A DNA stretch of 64,000 bases from positions 1-64,000 of the forward strand of contig NZ_SMGP01000003.1 in the NCBI RefSeq assembly GCF_004339745.1. The letters are read 5' to 3'. The stretch is from Paraburkholderia sp. BL9I2N2. Its GTDB lineage: Bacteria; Pseudomonadota; Gammaproteobacteria; Burkholderiales; Burkholderiaceae. The notes beneath the pieces were generated by a model. The model saw only the letters and a program-made list of their open reading frames with translations, was not told where the DNA came from and made no database searches. The position numbers were made by a program, and so were the translations under genes. Below, in pieces: positions 41,280-50,464 of the stretch. Position 1 is the stretch's first letter. Every line of letters starts with the position of its first letter.

Positions 41280-42497
41280 CTAGAACCGGTGCGATACCGC
41301 GATGGCGCATGCAAACTGGCTGCGACTCGACGACGGCGCCGCGTTGAAGCCGTCGCCGATCGTCGCGGTTGCATTGATGACGTTGCCGGCGCCGGCGGTG
41401 CCCAGTGTCTGGCCATGCGCCCGCTGGAAGCCCTGCAGCGCATACAGCATCGTGCGCGCCGAAAGGTTGTACGATTCCGCCAGATTGAACTGCTCGTACT
41501 GTGCCGCGCTGGCGATGCTGTTCGCTTTAGTCGCGCGCGTGATGCTATAGCCCGCCGCCAGGTCGGCTGCCGCGGTCGCGCGAAAATGCAGCACGGCGCC
41601 GACCGTGTTGAAGATCGCCTCATCCCGGAACGCCGAGCCCACGCCAGGAATGTATTGAACGTTCGAATAGGATACCGACACATTCCACGCCGCCGAGAAC
41701 GCGTAGGAGCCTGCGACCGCGACGCGCTGCTGGGCGGCCGCCGTCTGATAGCCATTGGTGAGCGCCGACACGCCAGGCTGGCCGCCCGAGTTCAAGGTCG
41801 AGTTTGCCCCCCAAGCGCCGCCTCCCAGCGTCGAGTTGTTGAATCGCTCGACGCCTGCGGCGACGCCCAGCGGCCCACTTGAATACCGCAGCGCCGCGCT
41901 CCAGCTCGAACCCCGGCTTAAACTGCCAGGCACCGCGCCAGGCGAGTAGGAGCCGCTGATGGTGAGGCCGTAAAACGCAGGCGACTTGTAGACAAGGGAG
42001 TTATTGACGCGGTATATCACGTCCAAATTGTCGATGTCACCGGCGTGCGCTCCGAAATAACCGGTTAGCCAGGTCGTGGGGCCATACGGACCCACCAGGG
42101 AGTAATACGAGGTGTACTGACGGCCTGCAGTAAGCGTACCGTAGCTCGCATTGGTCAGGCCCACGAACGCCTGTCTGCTGAACCCGGCATTCGCGAACTG
42201 CTGGGTGCCGCTAAGGAGGTTAAACCCGGACTCAAGCGTAAACACGGCCAGTGTGCCACCCCCAAGATCCTCAATCCCCTTGAATCCAAGGCGATTGCCA
42301 TTCCAGATATTCTGACCAAGCTTGACGTTGGAATGGCCGTTGACCGTCGAGCCGAGCGACGTCTGGCTGCTCTGGTAAACGAGCCCTGCATCGACAATCC
42401 CGTACATCGTGACACTGCTTTGCGCGAACGCGGGTGCGGCAACGCATACGGTGCCGAAGAGAAAAAGCGCGCTGACATAGGCACCGTTGCTTTTCAT
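41280..42497 (-). CDS. Gram-negative porin (OmpC-like)
   Basis: 405-residue outer-membrane porin. A signal peptide (MKSNGAYVSALFLFGTVCVAAPAFA) is followed by QSSVTMYGIVDAGLVYQS, GFKGIEDLGGGTLAVFTLESGFN, SYGTLTAGRQYTSYYSLVGPYG and a C-terminal beta strand ending CAIAVSHRF. It is more distant from the other porins here than they are from each other. No clear operon partner; an esterase gene lies divergently 660 bp away. Confidence 0.9.
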   Translation of the reverse strand: MKSNGAYVSALFLFGTVCVAAPAFAQSSVTMYGIVDAGLVYQSSQTSLGSTVNGHSNVKLGQNIWNGNRLGFKGIEDLGGGTLAVFTLESGFNLLSGTQQFANAGFSRQAFVGLTNASYGTLTAGRQYTSYYSLVGPYGPTTWLTGYFGAHAGDIDNLDVIYRVNNSLVYKSPAFYGLTISGSYSPGAVPGSLSRGSSWSAALRYSSGPLGVAAGVERFNNSTLGGGAWGANSTLNSGGQPGVSALTNGYQTAAAQQRVAVAGSYAFSAAWNVSVSYSNVQYIPGVGSAFRDEAIFNTVGAVLHFRATAAADLAAGYSITRATKANSIASAAQYEQFNLAESYNLSARTMLYALQGFQRAHGQTLGTAGAGNVINATATIGDGFNAAPSSSRSQFACAIAVSHRF

Positions 42498-43161
42498 TCA
42501 GATCCTTTTGCGGCGGAGGTATCTGTCTAGGCGCGCTACCGTGGGCCTGCGGCAGATCAGGAAGGGCGCACTGCATGATAGGCAAGTTATGCAGCGGGTG
42601 CTACCGGCGAAGCAGGCGAATGTCGCGAAATTGGGTAAGAAACGAGCTGCACGAGGCGCGAGTTGCCAGGGCGACATTCCAACATGCGCTGCGCTGCCGA
42701 TCGCCACTTTAGGCTGGCCGCAGTCGGTTTGGGGAAGTTGATCGGAACAATCGCGCGGCAAAACCGTCAGTCGCTTGAATTGCGGACATCTCCATCGTGA
42801 CCGAATCCATCACAGTCAATGTCATACGCATGCCTCCCAACCCGTTCGACGCGCGAAACGAAGCTTCCCATTTTCGTGACTTGTCACCTGGCTGCCCCCA
42901 TGGCCAAATGACGTCTATGATTTCAGTTGATCCGCTGCCGCAGGTGAGCGCCGTTGTCGATGCAAGCGTGTCGCGCCAGCTCGCTGACCGCAACGGAGAC
43001 GGTCGGACTGGAAGGAGCACCGAGTTTGTCCTGAGTTTTCACCTGAGGTTCCGCGTGGCCGCTCCCGGCAATTGCTAGTTGAGGAAAAACGCCAAGGCGC
43101 GGCGACGAGAACCGGTTGTGATCGGCAGGACAATCAATGGATCTGTGTATAGGAACTGAAC
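42498..43161. other. Intergenic region between divergent porin and esterase
   Basis: About 660 bp. Frames on both strands around 42700-43100 are open but read as unstructured text without ribosome sites. I see no repeat or recognisable fragment. Promoters of both flanking genes must lie here. Confidence 0.35.
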
Positions 43162-44127
43162 ATGCAAAATTCATCCAATGGCGATCTGTCGAGCGCTTGC
43201 ATCGTGACACACCCGCTTGATCCGGAAGATGGGAAGATCACCGAGGCAATGCGCGCCGTGACCCGTTCCGCCAAAGGCATGCGGCTGGGAGTCGAGGGAC
43301 GTGGCGCGTTCGATGCGATGATGGAACGCGTTTTACCCTACACGGGCGTGACATTCGAATCCGGATCGGTCGGCGGCATTCCTGGGCTGTGGGTCAACCC
43401 TGAAAATAGCCGGCCTGACGAAGCGATACTCCATCTTCACGGCGGTTGGTTCAACTTTGGATCCGCCAGCGCATTCCGCCACCTCGTCGCCCAAATCACC
43501 GGGAGGAGCGGAATCAAGGCATTCGTCCCAGATTATCGGTTGGCGCCTGAACATCCTTTCCCCGCGGCAGTGGATGACGTGTTGTCCTGCTATCTCGGGC
43601 TCGGCGAGAGCGGCATTTCCCGGATTGCGGTTACCGGCGACTCGGCGGGTGGCAATCTTGCCTTGATCCTAGCTTCGCGCATCGCCAACGGAGAAGTCGC
43701 CGCGAAGGCGACACTCGTGGGCGCGGTTGCGTTGTCACCCGTTACGGATTTGACGCTCTCCGGCCCGACTTACGAAACCCGTGCGGACGCCGATCCGCTT
43801 TTCACGCGCGCGCAAGTTTCGGAACTCGTCGATGCCTACCTGCGAGACGCTGACCCCAGACATCCCTTGGCTTCGCCGCTTCACGCGCCCGTGACCGGCT
43901 TGCCGCCCGTCCGCGTTCACGTGGGAGACGATGAAGTCCTGCTGGACGATTCGCGCCTGTATGTCGAGCGTGCGGTCGCCGCAGGCGTCGATGCGCGAGT
44001 TGATGTCTGGTTGGGCATGCCGCACGGATTCCATGGCAGCATCGGAACGTTGAAGGCCTCGGCACAGGCTCTCGATGCCATCGGCACGTTTCTTACGGAG
44101 AGACTGCAGTCAGGTAGAGGCTCGTGA
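43162..44127 (+). CDS. Alpha/beta hydrolase, HSL (hormone-sensitive lipase) family esterase
   Basis: 321-residue esterase of bacterial family IV. The oxyanion motif is HGGW (93-96), the nucleophile is Ser161 in GDSAGG, a late acid follows in VHVGDDEVLLDDS and the histidine is in MPHGFHG. PDYRLAPEHPFPAAVDD is the classical HSL block. No signal peptide, so cytoplasmic. It would hydrolyse short-chain esters or lactones, possibly of an aromatic acid; no neighbour fixes the substrate. Convergent with the porin at 44258. Confidence 0.9.
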   Translation: MQNSSNGDLSSACIVTHPLDPEDGKITEAMRAVTRSAKGMRLGVEGRGAFDAMMERVLPYTGVTFESGSVGGIPGLWVNPENSRPDEAILHLHGGWFNFGSASAFRHLVAQITGRSGIKAFVPDYRLAPEHPFPAAVDDVLSCYLGLGESGISRIAVTGDSAGGNLALILASRIANGEVAAKATLVGAVALSPVTDLTLSGPTYETRADADPLFTRAQVSELVDAYLRDADPRHPLASPLHAPVTGLPPVRVHVGDDEVLLDDSRLYVERAVAAGVDARVDVWLGMPHGFHGSIGTLKASAQALDAIGTFLTERLQSGRGS

Positions 44128-44257
44128 AGGGGCACCCGCATGGGTTGATCGACCGGGGACGCCGCCACATGAGAGACCATGTCTGCGCCCCGGATCGTGA
44201 CCTCGCGAACGTCGCGCCGATCAAGCGCCGGCCGCGCGTCAAGGTCATCAATTGCAC

Positions 44258-45328
44258 TCAGAAGAAGTGCATGATGCCAAAGTAGCCGCCTTGCTGGTTG
44301 TGCCCCGGCAGCGGTTGGGAATCGGCCGTTTCAACTGGGAACGCTGACGGCTTTCCGTTGAACATGGCCCCGACCGTCAGGTAGAGGAACGTCCGCTTGG
44401 ACAGGTTGTAGGTTGAGCCGATGGCAGCAAGATTTCCGGTGCCGCCGCCGTGATTCACGTTGCCGTGATACCAGCCAGCCTGCAAGGCGAGTGCGGGGGT
44501 TGCCTGATAAGATGCACCAATCCACTCTTGCTGGCTCCGCGTCGCCGCGTAGGGGTTAAAAGAGTCGGCAACCGTATCCTGCCCTGACGAGACAAGTTGC
44601 TGATAGCCCGCGTAGAACTTCAGCCCACCGAGCTGGTAGGTGGCGCCTGCCATGTATTCACGCGACGCGGTGTACAGCCCCGAGAACTTTCCGTTGTCGT
44701 CGCGGAGTTCTTCGTACACTCCGTACGCAGCAAAGTTCACGAGCGTGTACTGTGCACTCACACTGAACTGACGTCCGCCCCGGAAGTTACCTGCCTCGTT
44801 GCCAAAACCGTCTTGTACCCGGAAAGAGAAGCCAGCCCAGATCGGCGAGTTGTAAGTAATGACGTTCGATCGGGGACCCCACGCCCGTCCGAAAGCGAAG
44901 TTTGCAATGCCTGTTCCCACCTGTTCTCCAAGCGGGTCAATGTACCAGCCAGTTTCGTCGGTGAGACTCATCGCCCGTCCGAACCAGATGCTTCCAAACT
45001 TGTCGTTCGACAGGCCTACATACGCGTCGCGGGTAAAAAGCGAGTTGGGAAAAATCTCACCTGTTCCGGAAGTGAAGAGGCTTTCGAGTTTGAAGACTGC
45101 ATGCAGACCTCCTCCGAGGTCTTCGTCGCCTTTCAGGCCGAACCAGCTGTATCCATACTGATTGCTGCCGAACCTGAAGTTGTTTTTTGACTGACCGTTC
45201 GGCGTCGCAACGTTGGTCACAAAGTCAATGCCCGCTGCGACGCGTCCATACAGGGTCACGGTGCTCTGCGCGTAACTATTGCAGACACCGAGTGCCATGA
45301 CAGCCGCGCAGAATATGATCTTTCTCAT
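44258..45328 (-). CDS. Gram-negative porin (OmpC-like)
   Basis: 356-residue porin with signal peptide MRKIIFCAAVMALGVCNSYA, mature start QSTVTLYGRVAAGIDFVTN, GLKGDEDLGGGLHAVFKLESLFTSGTGEIFPNSLFTRDAYVGLS, GSTYNLSKRTFLYLTVGAMF and the terminal GGYFGIMHFF. The ribosome site is AAGGATAACG. It lies just downstream of the ABC transporter genes on the same strand (195-bp gap) and may serve the same substrate, a sugar or cyclitol. Confidence 0.92.
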   Translation of the reverse strand: MRKIIFCAAVMALGVCNSYAQSTVTLYGRVAAGIDFVTNVATPNGQSKNNFRFGSNQYGYSWFGLKGDEDLGGGLHAVFKLESLFTSGTGEIFPNSLFTRDAYVGLSNDKFGSIWFGRAMSLTDETGWYIDPLGEQVGTGIANFAFGRAWGPRSNVITYNSPIWAGFSFRVQDGFGNEAGNFRGGRQFSVSAQYTLVNFAAYGVYEELRDDNGKFSGLYTASREYMAGATYQLGGLKFYAGYQQLVSSGQDTVADSFNPYAATRSQQEWIGASYQATPALALQAGWYHGNVNHGGGTGNLAAIGSTYNLSKRTFLYLTVGAMFNGKPSAFPVETADSQPLPGHNQQGGYFGIMHFF

Positions 45329-45523
45329 TTCGTTATCCTTACTTTAAAAAAGAGTCTCCAGAAATCGCTTGACGACCTCTTTCGGGTCGCTGCAATCGGC
45401 TTGCAAGGGCAGGCTGGTCGTAACCGGCTTCCCGCTCCAAGGTCCCAACCCCGAAACTGCTGCTTTTCGAGCTACCACGGGCACCCGGAACATAATGGCG
45501 CGGACACCCGCTACTACTTTCCG

Positions 45524-46552
45524 CTACGACCTCTTGCGAAACGTTTTTATCGCGGATGGCAGATGGCGGACGGTGGTTGCAAGCAGAATCGCGCAGGCCT
45601 GAACGAGGAGCTGAGCAGCGGGGCCCGCACCAAGCGCCAGCACGAGCTGACCGAGTTGCGCCATGAACAGTGCGGCCACCGCACTCGCGACGACGCTGCC
45701 TCTGCCGCCCGTGAATGGTGTGCCTCCGACCACCACGGCCGCGACCGCCGGCAGGAGATAGTCATTACCCGACGTCTGCGAAGCGCTTCCGATGAATCCG
45801 GCGAGCAGCACGCCCGCTGCGGAAAAGCAAACGGCGGAGGCGAGGTACGCCCCAATCTTGTACTTCAGCACGTTGACGCCTGCGGCGTCAGCCGCGCGCG
45901 GGTTCACCCCCACGGCGACGAACCTGCGCCCTACCGTGGTCTTGCGGGTAATGATCCACGCGGTCGTCACGAACGCGAAGGCGAACCAGACGTTGGCCGG
46001 GAGCCCAAGGAACTGGGCGTGCGAAATGGTTTGCATGACGGTTGGGACTGCAACCGGAACGTTACCGGTCAACGAGCGGGCGCAGCCGATCAGCAGCGCG
46101 TTGACGGCAAGCGTCGCCACCAGCGGCGTAATCGCGACCCTCGAGATGAGCGCACCATTGATGATTCCGACGATCCCGCCGACGCAAATAGTAAAAATGA
46201 CGGCAAGGACGATGGAATTGAATGCGAATCCCGTCCTGGCCATGACAATGCCGGCGAGCGAAACCATACCGATTGCCGACATGTCCAACCCGCGCTGCTG
46301 AATGACCAGCGTTTGGCCCGTCGCGACGATCGCAAGAATGCCAGCGAACGGAAGCATGGCCAAAATTGAGCCTCGCGTCATCGTGCCCGGCGCGACGATG
46401 GAACTGCACGCGAAGAGCAGGATCAGCCCGACCCAGATCCATGAGAATTCATCAACCGCTGGTAGCCGTGCCGGCTTTGCTTTTGATTTCGACTTAGAGG
46501 GCTCAAGGAATTCCGACATAACTTCCGCCTGATTGTGCATTGCGTTTTTCAT
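45524..46552 (-). CDS. ABC sugar transporter permease (RbsC family)
   Basis: 342-residue inner-membrane permease with about nine to ten hydrophobic helices. Family motifs include ILAIVATGQTLVIQQRGLDMSAIGMVSLAGIV and the cytoplasmic coupling block YKIGAYLASAVCFSAAGVLLAGFIGSASQTSGNDYLLPAVAAVVVGGTPFTGGRGSVVASAVAALF. ATG 46552 overlaps the stop of the upstream ABC gene by 4 bp (ATGA), so the two are coupled. The frame stays open far upstream but only because it runs antiphase through the ABC gene. It would pair with the permease half of the fusion protein. Confidence 0.9.
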   Translation of the reverse strand: MKNAMHNQAEVMSEFLEPSKSKSKAKPARLPAVDEFSWIWVGLILLFACSSIVAPGTMTRGSILAMLPFAGILAIVATGQTLVIQQRGLDMSAIGMVSLAGIVMARTGFAFNSIVLAVIFTICVGGIVGIINGALISRVAITPLVATLAVNALLIGCARSLTGNVPVAVPTVMQTISHAQFLGLPANVWFAFAFVTTAWIITRKTTVGRRFVAVGVNPRAADAAGVNVLKYKIGAYLASAVCFSAAGVLLAGFIGSASQTSGNDYLLPAVAAVVVGGTPFTGGRGSVVASAVAALFMAQLGQLVLALGAGPAAQLLVQACAILLATTVRHLPSAIKTFRKRS

Positions 46553-49026
46553 TTCGCCACCACCATTTCTCTGCTCTTGGAATAGAGCGCGACTGATGCG
46601 AGGATCATCCCGCCCAACAGGTACGACTGCCACGAGTCGCCAATATCGAGGAATGACGTGACGACATTCACCTGAATGATGAGGAGCGCACCCAGCAGCG
46701 AACCGACGAAGGAGCCGCGTCCGCCAAACAGGCTTGCACCGCCGATCACCACCGCTGCGACGCTTCCGAGCGTGTAGTTGATGCCGGCGCTCGGGTCGCC
46801 AGTGCCGACCTGCGCCATCATGGGCACGGCAGCGACGCCCGCAAGAAACGAACACCCCATGTACGCGGCGAGCGACGTCAGTTGCGGGCGGGCACCGGAC
46901 ATCCGCGCGGCTTCGACGCGGGAGCCCACGCCGCGCAGCGTGAGACCGGCCCTCGACTTGAACAGCGCGATTTCGAGTACCACGGCAATCACGATTGCCA
47001 CGATCACGACAATGGGCATGACGCCGATCTGCGCACCGATCGACTCCACGATGGAATCCGCGATCAGGCCACCCGGAACCGGGCGCAGGAGCAGCGACAG
47101 CGCTTGAAGCGCCATGTACGTCGCGAGTGTCGCCACCATCGGATGCAACCGGAACGGGCCGACAAGCATCCAGTTCACGAGTCCGACGGCAAGGGCGACG
47201 AGCAACACGATCACCCACCCAGAGAGCTGATGGCCTAGCGAGGCGCCATCCGTCAGGAAGAACGACTGTATGACGACGATCAGCCCCATGAGCGGCCCGA
47301 CCGAAAGATCGATCCCGCCAACCAGCATGAGCATCTGCTGCCCGTATGCGACGATGGCCAGTGTCGCCACGAGCGCCAGCATGCCGCTGAGGTTTCGCGC
47401 AGAAAGGTAGGTCGGATTGACGTGCGCCGCATACATGCCGAGCGCACAGACTGCAACGGCAAGCATCACGAGCGGCGCCCAATCCCCAGCAGCCCACTTC
47501 CAAACGCCGGAGGTCCGGGAAGCGCCTTTCTCCCGCTCAGTCGTTGCGGTCAAGACGGCAGACGTGATGTTGTTCTCACTGACGGCGTTGTCGTCCAACT
47601 CCTTGACGACATGGCCGCGCGAGAAGATGAGTACACGGTCACAGAGTCCCGCCACCTCGTGCGCATCCGACGAAACGACGATCACGGCGGTGCCTGCGGC
47701 CGCGGCCTCGCGAAGCACCTTGTAGATTTCCATCCGTGCGCCAATGTCCACGCCCTGGGTCGGCTCGTCGACCAGCAACACCTTGGGATGACTGGCGAGG
47801 ACACTCGCCAGCACAAGCTTCTGCTGGTTACCGCCCGACAAGGTACGAATAGGCGTGTCAATGGACGGCGTCTTGACAGCGAATCGCGTCACGGCGTCCC
47901 TGGCGCGCTTTGCTTCGCTGCGCTGGCTCACCCATCCCTTGATCGAATCGAATGGGAGACTACGGATCGAAAAATTTTCGCGCACCGACAATTCGCCAAA
48001 AATTCCCTCGCGATGACGATCGCCCGGCAGATAACTGATGCCCGAATCGGCGGCAGCCTGCGAGTTGCGAAGCTTCGCGGGAATGCCGGCCACAGTGACG
48101 CTACCGCGGCTTCGCGTCTGTCCCGCGAGGGCTCGCATGAACTCTCGCTGGCCGTTGCCGTCGATCCCCGCGAGGCCGACAATCTCGCCTTTCTTGACCC
48201 GAACCGATATGTCGGTAAAGCCGGCACCACGCAGCTTCGTCACGTCGAGAATGACGCTTGCGCCACCATTGTTGCCCTTGGCCGGGAAGTCGCGGTCGAG
48301 CGCACCGCCAACGATCAGTTCGACGATCTCCTGTTCGCTGAGGCCCGCGGCCTCATAGGTGCCCTGACCCTGACCGTCGCGAAGAACCGTCAGGCGATGC
48401 GCAATTCTCTGCACCTCGCGGATCCGGTGCGAGATATAGACGACCGAACAACCCGAAGCCGTTATTTTGCGGATGCGCTCGAACAGACGTTCGACGTCTT
48501 CCGTCAACAGATGTTCGGTAGGTTCGTCGAGGACCAGAACCTTGGGCTTTGCAGCAAGCGCTTTGACGATTTCGACGATGAACCGCTGCTCGGGGCCCAA
48601 GCTCACCACGCGCTCGTTCGCATCGATTGCAACATCGGCGCTCCATTGCATCAGGAGGCCTCGCGCCCATTGCGCGACCTCAATCAAGGGCGGACGCTGC
48701 TCGGCAGGCACGCCGAGATAAAGGTTTTCCGCTACGGTCAGGTCAGGCATGAGCGCCGGTTCCTGCCGTACGATAGCCAACCCCAACCGGCGTGCCTGCT
48801 CCGTGTCTCCTCGCGTTTCCGTGCCGTCGACCACGACGCGTCCCTTCTCCGGAACAAGGGCGCCGGACGCGACGGCCATGAGCGTGGACTTGCCTGCCCC
48901 GTTCTCGCCAACGAGACCGTGTACCTCGCCTTCGACCACCGAGAACGTCACGTCGTCAAGCGCCCGGACTCCGGGGAAGATCTTGGTGACACCATCGACC
49001 TGCAGCAGCGTTTTCTGGTCATTCAT
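46549..49026 (-). CDS. ABC transporter ATPase-permease fusion (RbsA-RbsC-like)
   Basis: 825 residues in one frame. The first part is a double ATPase like RbsA/XylG. NBD1 has Walker A GENGAGKST and a degenerate signature (LGPEQRFIVEI) before Walker B VLVLDEP. NBD2 has a degenerate P-loop (GIDGNGQREFMRAL) and a perfect signature, LSGGNQQKLVLASVLASHPKVLLVDEP. From about residue 510 a complete RbsC-type permease follows (MLALVATLAIVAYGQQMLMLVGGIDLSVG ... VGTGDPSAGINYTLGSVAAVVIGGASLFGGRGS). These are normally separate polypeptides. MNDQKTLLQVDG at 49026 is the chosen start; another ATG lies nine codons upstream. No binding-protein gene remains upstream. Confidence 0.9.
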   Translation of the reverse strand: MNDQKTLLQVDGVTKIFPGVRALDDVTFSVVEGEVHGLVGENGAGKSTLMAVASGALVPEKGRVVVDGTETRGDTEQARRLGLAIVRQEPALMPDLTVAENLYLGVPAEQRPPLIEVAQWARGLLMQWSADVAIDANERVVSLGPEQRFIVEIVKALAAKPKVLVLDEPTEHLLTEDVERLFERIRKITASGCSVVYISHRIREVQRIAHRLTVLRDGQGQGTYEAAGLSEQEIVELIVGGALDRDFPAKGNNGGASVILDVTKLRGAGFTDISVRVKKGEIVGLAGIDGNGQREFMRALAGQTRSRGSVTVAGIPAKLRNSQAAADSGISYLPGDRHREGIFGELSVRENFSIRSLPFDSIKGWVSQRSEAKRARDAVTRFAVKTPSIDTPIRTLSGGNQQKLVLASVLASHPKVLLVDEPTQGVDIGARMEIYKVLREAAAAGTAVIVVSSDAHEVAGLCDRVLIFSRGHVVKELDDNAVSENNITSAVLTATTEREKGASRTSGVWKWAAGDWAPLVMLAVAVCALGMYAAHVNPTYLSARNLSGMLALVATLAIVAYGQQMLMLVGGIDLSVGPLMGLIVVIQSFFLTDGASLGHQLSGWVIVLLVALAVGLVNWMLVGPFRLHPMVATLATYMALQALSLLLRPVPGGLIADSIVESIGAQIGVMPIVVIVAIVIAVVLEIALFKSRAGLTLRGVGSRVEAARMSGARPQLTSLAAYMGCSFLAGVAAVPMMAQVGTGDPSAGINYTLGSVAAVVIGGASLFGGRGSFVGSLLGALLIIQVNVVTSFLDIGDSWQSYLLGGMILASVALYSKSREMVVAK

Positions 49027-49042
49027 GATTCGTCTCGAACAA

Positions 49043-49380
49043 TTACTGTGCAAATACTTCCTTGAACTTGTCGGTAGGAAGCGCGGAGGAGAGATCTGCG
49101 TCAGGCGGAGCGGCTCTGATGGTTGGTCACGGAGTCGCCCGCCGCATATGCGGCCGTCCCGAAGACGCAGGTGCCAAACGGCGTGGCAATCTTCGCGAGT
49201 GCGCCGCCGAATCGGTACGCTGCATCGACTTCAAACCTGTCGAAGGAGGCCTTCATGAAATCGCGCGGGTCTTCCGTGTTTTGCGTGCCAGTTATCCAGG
49301 CCATAGGCGAGTCGAACATATTGATCCTTGATTCCGTTGTTGAATGCTGCCAATGCGCCCACTAGTTGCATTGCTATGTC
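49043..49380 (-). pseudogene. Degraded coding remnants upstream of the ABC genes
   Basis: Three minus-strand pieces in different frames look protein-like but none is complete. The tail DADLSSALPTDKFKEVFAQ ends at a stop at 49043. A 72-residue frame (49101-49319) contains FEVDAAYRFGGALAKIATPFGTCVFGTAAYAAGDS. An overlapping piece contains LVGALAAFNNGIKDQYVRLAYGLDNW. The position directly before the ATPase gene is where the periplasmic sugar-binding protein normally lies, and the first tail would suit one, but I do not recognise the other pieces. Interpretation is weak. Confidence 0.35.
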
Positions 49381-50464
49381 CTACGAACTATTGACAAGAG
49401 AACGTGCCTTTCTGGTTCTTTTTATCTGTCTGCATCAGATTTATTAAGTAGAATTTGAATTCCGGCAGTGAGTACGGATTACTTCGAGGGCGGAATGCAA
49501 TAGTTCGAAAACAAATAGAGGAATGCGGGGCGAGGTGAGACTTGCCGGCATAGCCCAGGATTCGACTGCTGAATTGCATCGCCTTTGCCTCCACCCGGAG
49601 CCTTGCAAACGCGGAGACCGGATAGGCCGCTTGTGAGAATTACAAAAAAGTAACTAGCAGTACCGACACTCAAGAGGACCGACGGCAGTTGGTCAACGAG
49701 ACGCCATCAGGATGCGCAGCATCACACCCGTGCTCTCGGCATATCATTTCAAATACGACGATGCTACCTACGATCGATTTATATAGGATGATGTGTTTCG
49801 GAATGAACAAAGTCAAGGGCCCTGGGGAATCTCCCTACCCATGTCGCATGGGTCACGGATTTCACATGGGTGTCGTCTCAAAGAGGGCGCGACTGCGAGC
49901 GGCGATGCCGCAACTGACCGCGTGACGCATCTTCGCTGCACTCCGTGATCGCCTGGTTATTCTTGAGCGTGGTGCAAAGCAAAGACGGATGAGCCCGCCA
50001 GCAGTGTGGGCTCGCGGGTTGGCGTGCAGATCGGGAAGATGCGCAAGTCGTAACTGGACACGCTCGCGGGAGCGGTGCCAGTCGATCGTCGAGCGGGCGA
50101 CGACCGAAACGGCGACAGTGTTCGGGCTATCGCAGATATCGTGTGCACGCGCTGTGCGAGGCTCGGCGGTTCGCCGCGTTGACGACCAGGTAGCGGCATT
50201 GCCCCTCCTGGACCTCGAATATCATCTCGTGCCGTGCGCAATCGTTCCGTTCAGGCCGGCTACGTGCTCAATGCCATTCAAGGCAACAGACGTCCTCCCT
50301 CTCCCGGCACGACACGATGGCATCGCCGAATCTTCAGACATCAAGCAAACGAGGATTGAGCTCCCGTCAAACAAGATCGTCGATCCTCTTTTCGAGGACC
50401 TCTGTCAATTCTGATAAAACCATTCTTTGCCGACCGCTCAACGAATCCACGATCTGGACGCCGG
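49381..50464. other. Gene-poor stretch, no gene seen
   Basis: About 1.1 kb. Local AT content is higher around 49380-49500. A small perfect hairpin, ACCCATG-TCG-CATGGGT, lies at 49837-49853. Open frames on both strands have no recognisable protein features. Together with the broken pieces just to its left it looks like a decayed gene region. Confidence 0.45.

Noticed and set aside
44153..44196. Nested inverted repeat between the esterase and porin ends
   Set aside because: CCGGGG/CCCCGG and ACATG/CATGT arms exist but the stem is interrupted and lacks a T-run. Not strong enough to call a terminator.
46553..47503. Upstream extension of the permease frame
   Set aside because: It runs through the ABC fusion gene in another phase. 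The ATG overlapping the ABC stop is the proper start.
47422..49065. 547-codon open frame on the plus strand
   Set aside because: Antisense to the ABC fusion gene, which has clear Walker and signature motifs. The plus-strand text has no family features.
49957..50241. Minus-strand frame in the gene-poor stretch
   Set aside because: No ribosome site, biased composition and no recognisable motif.
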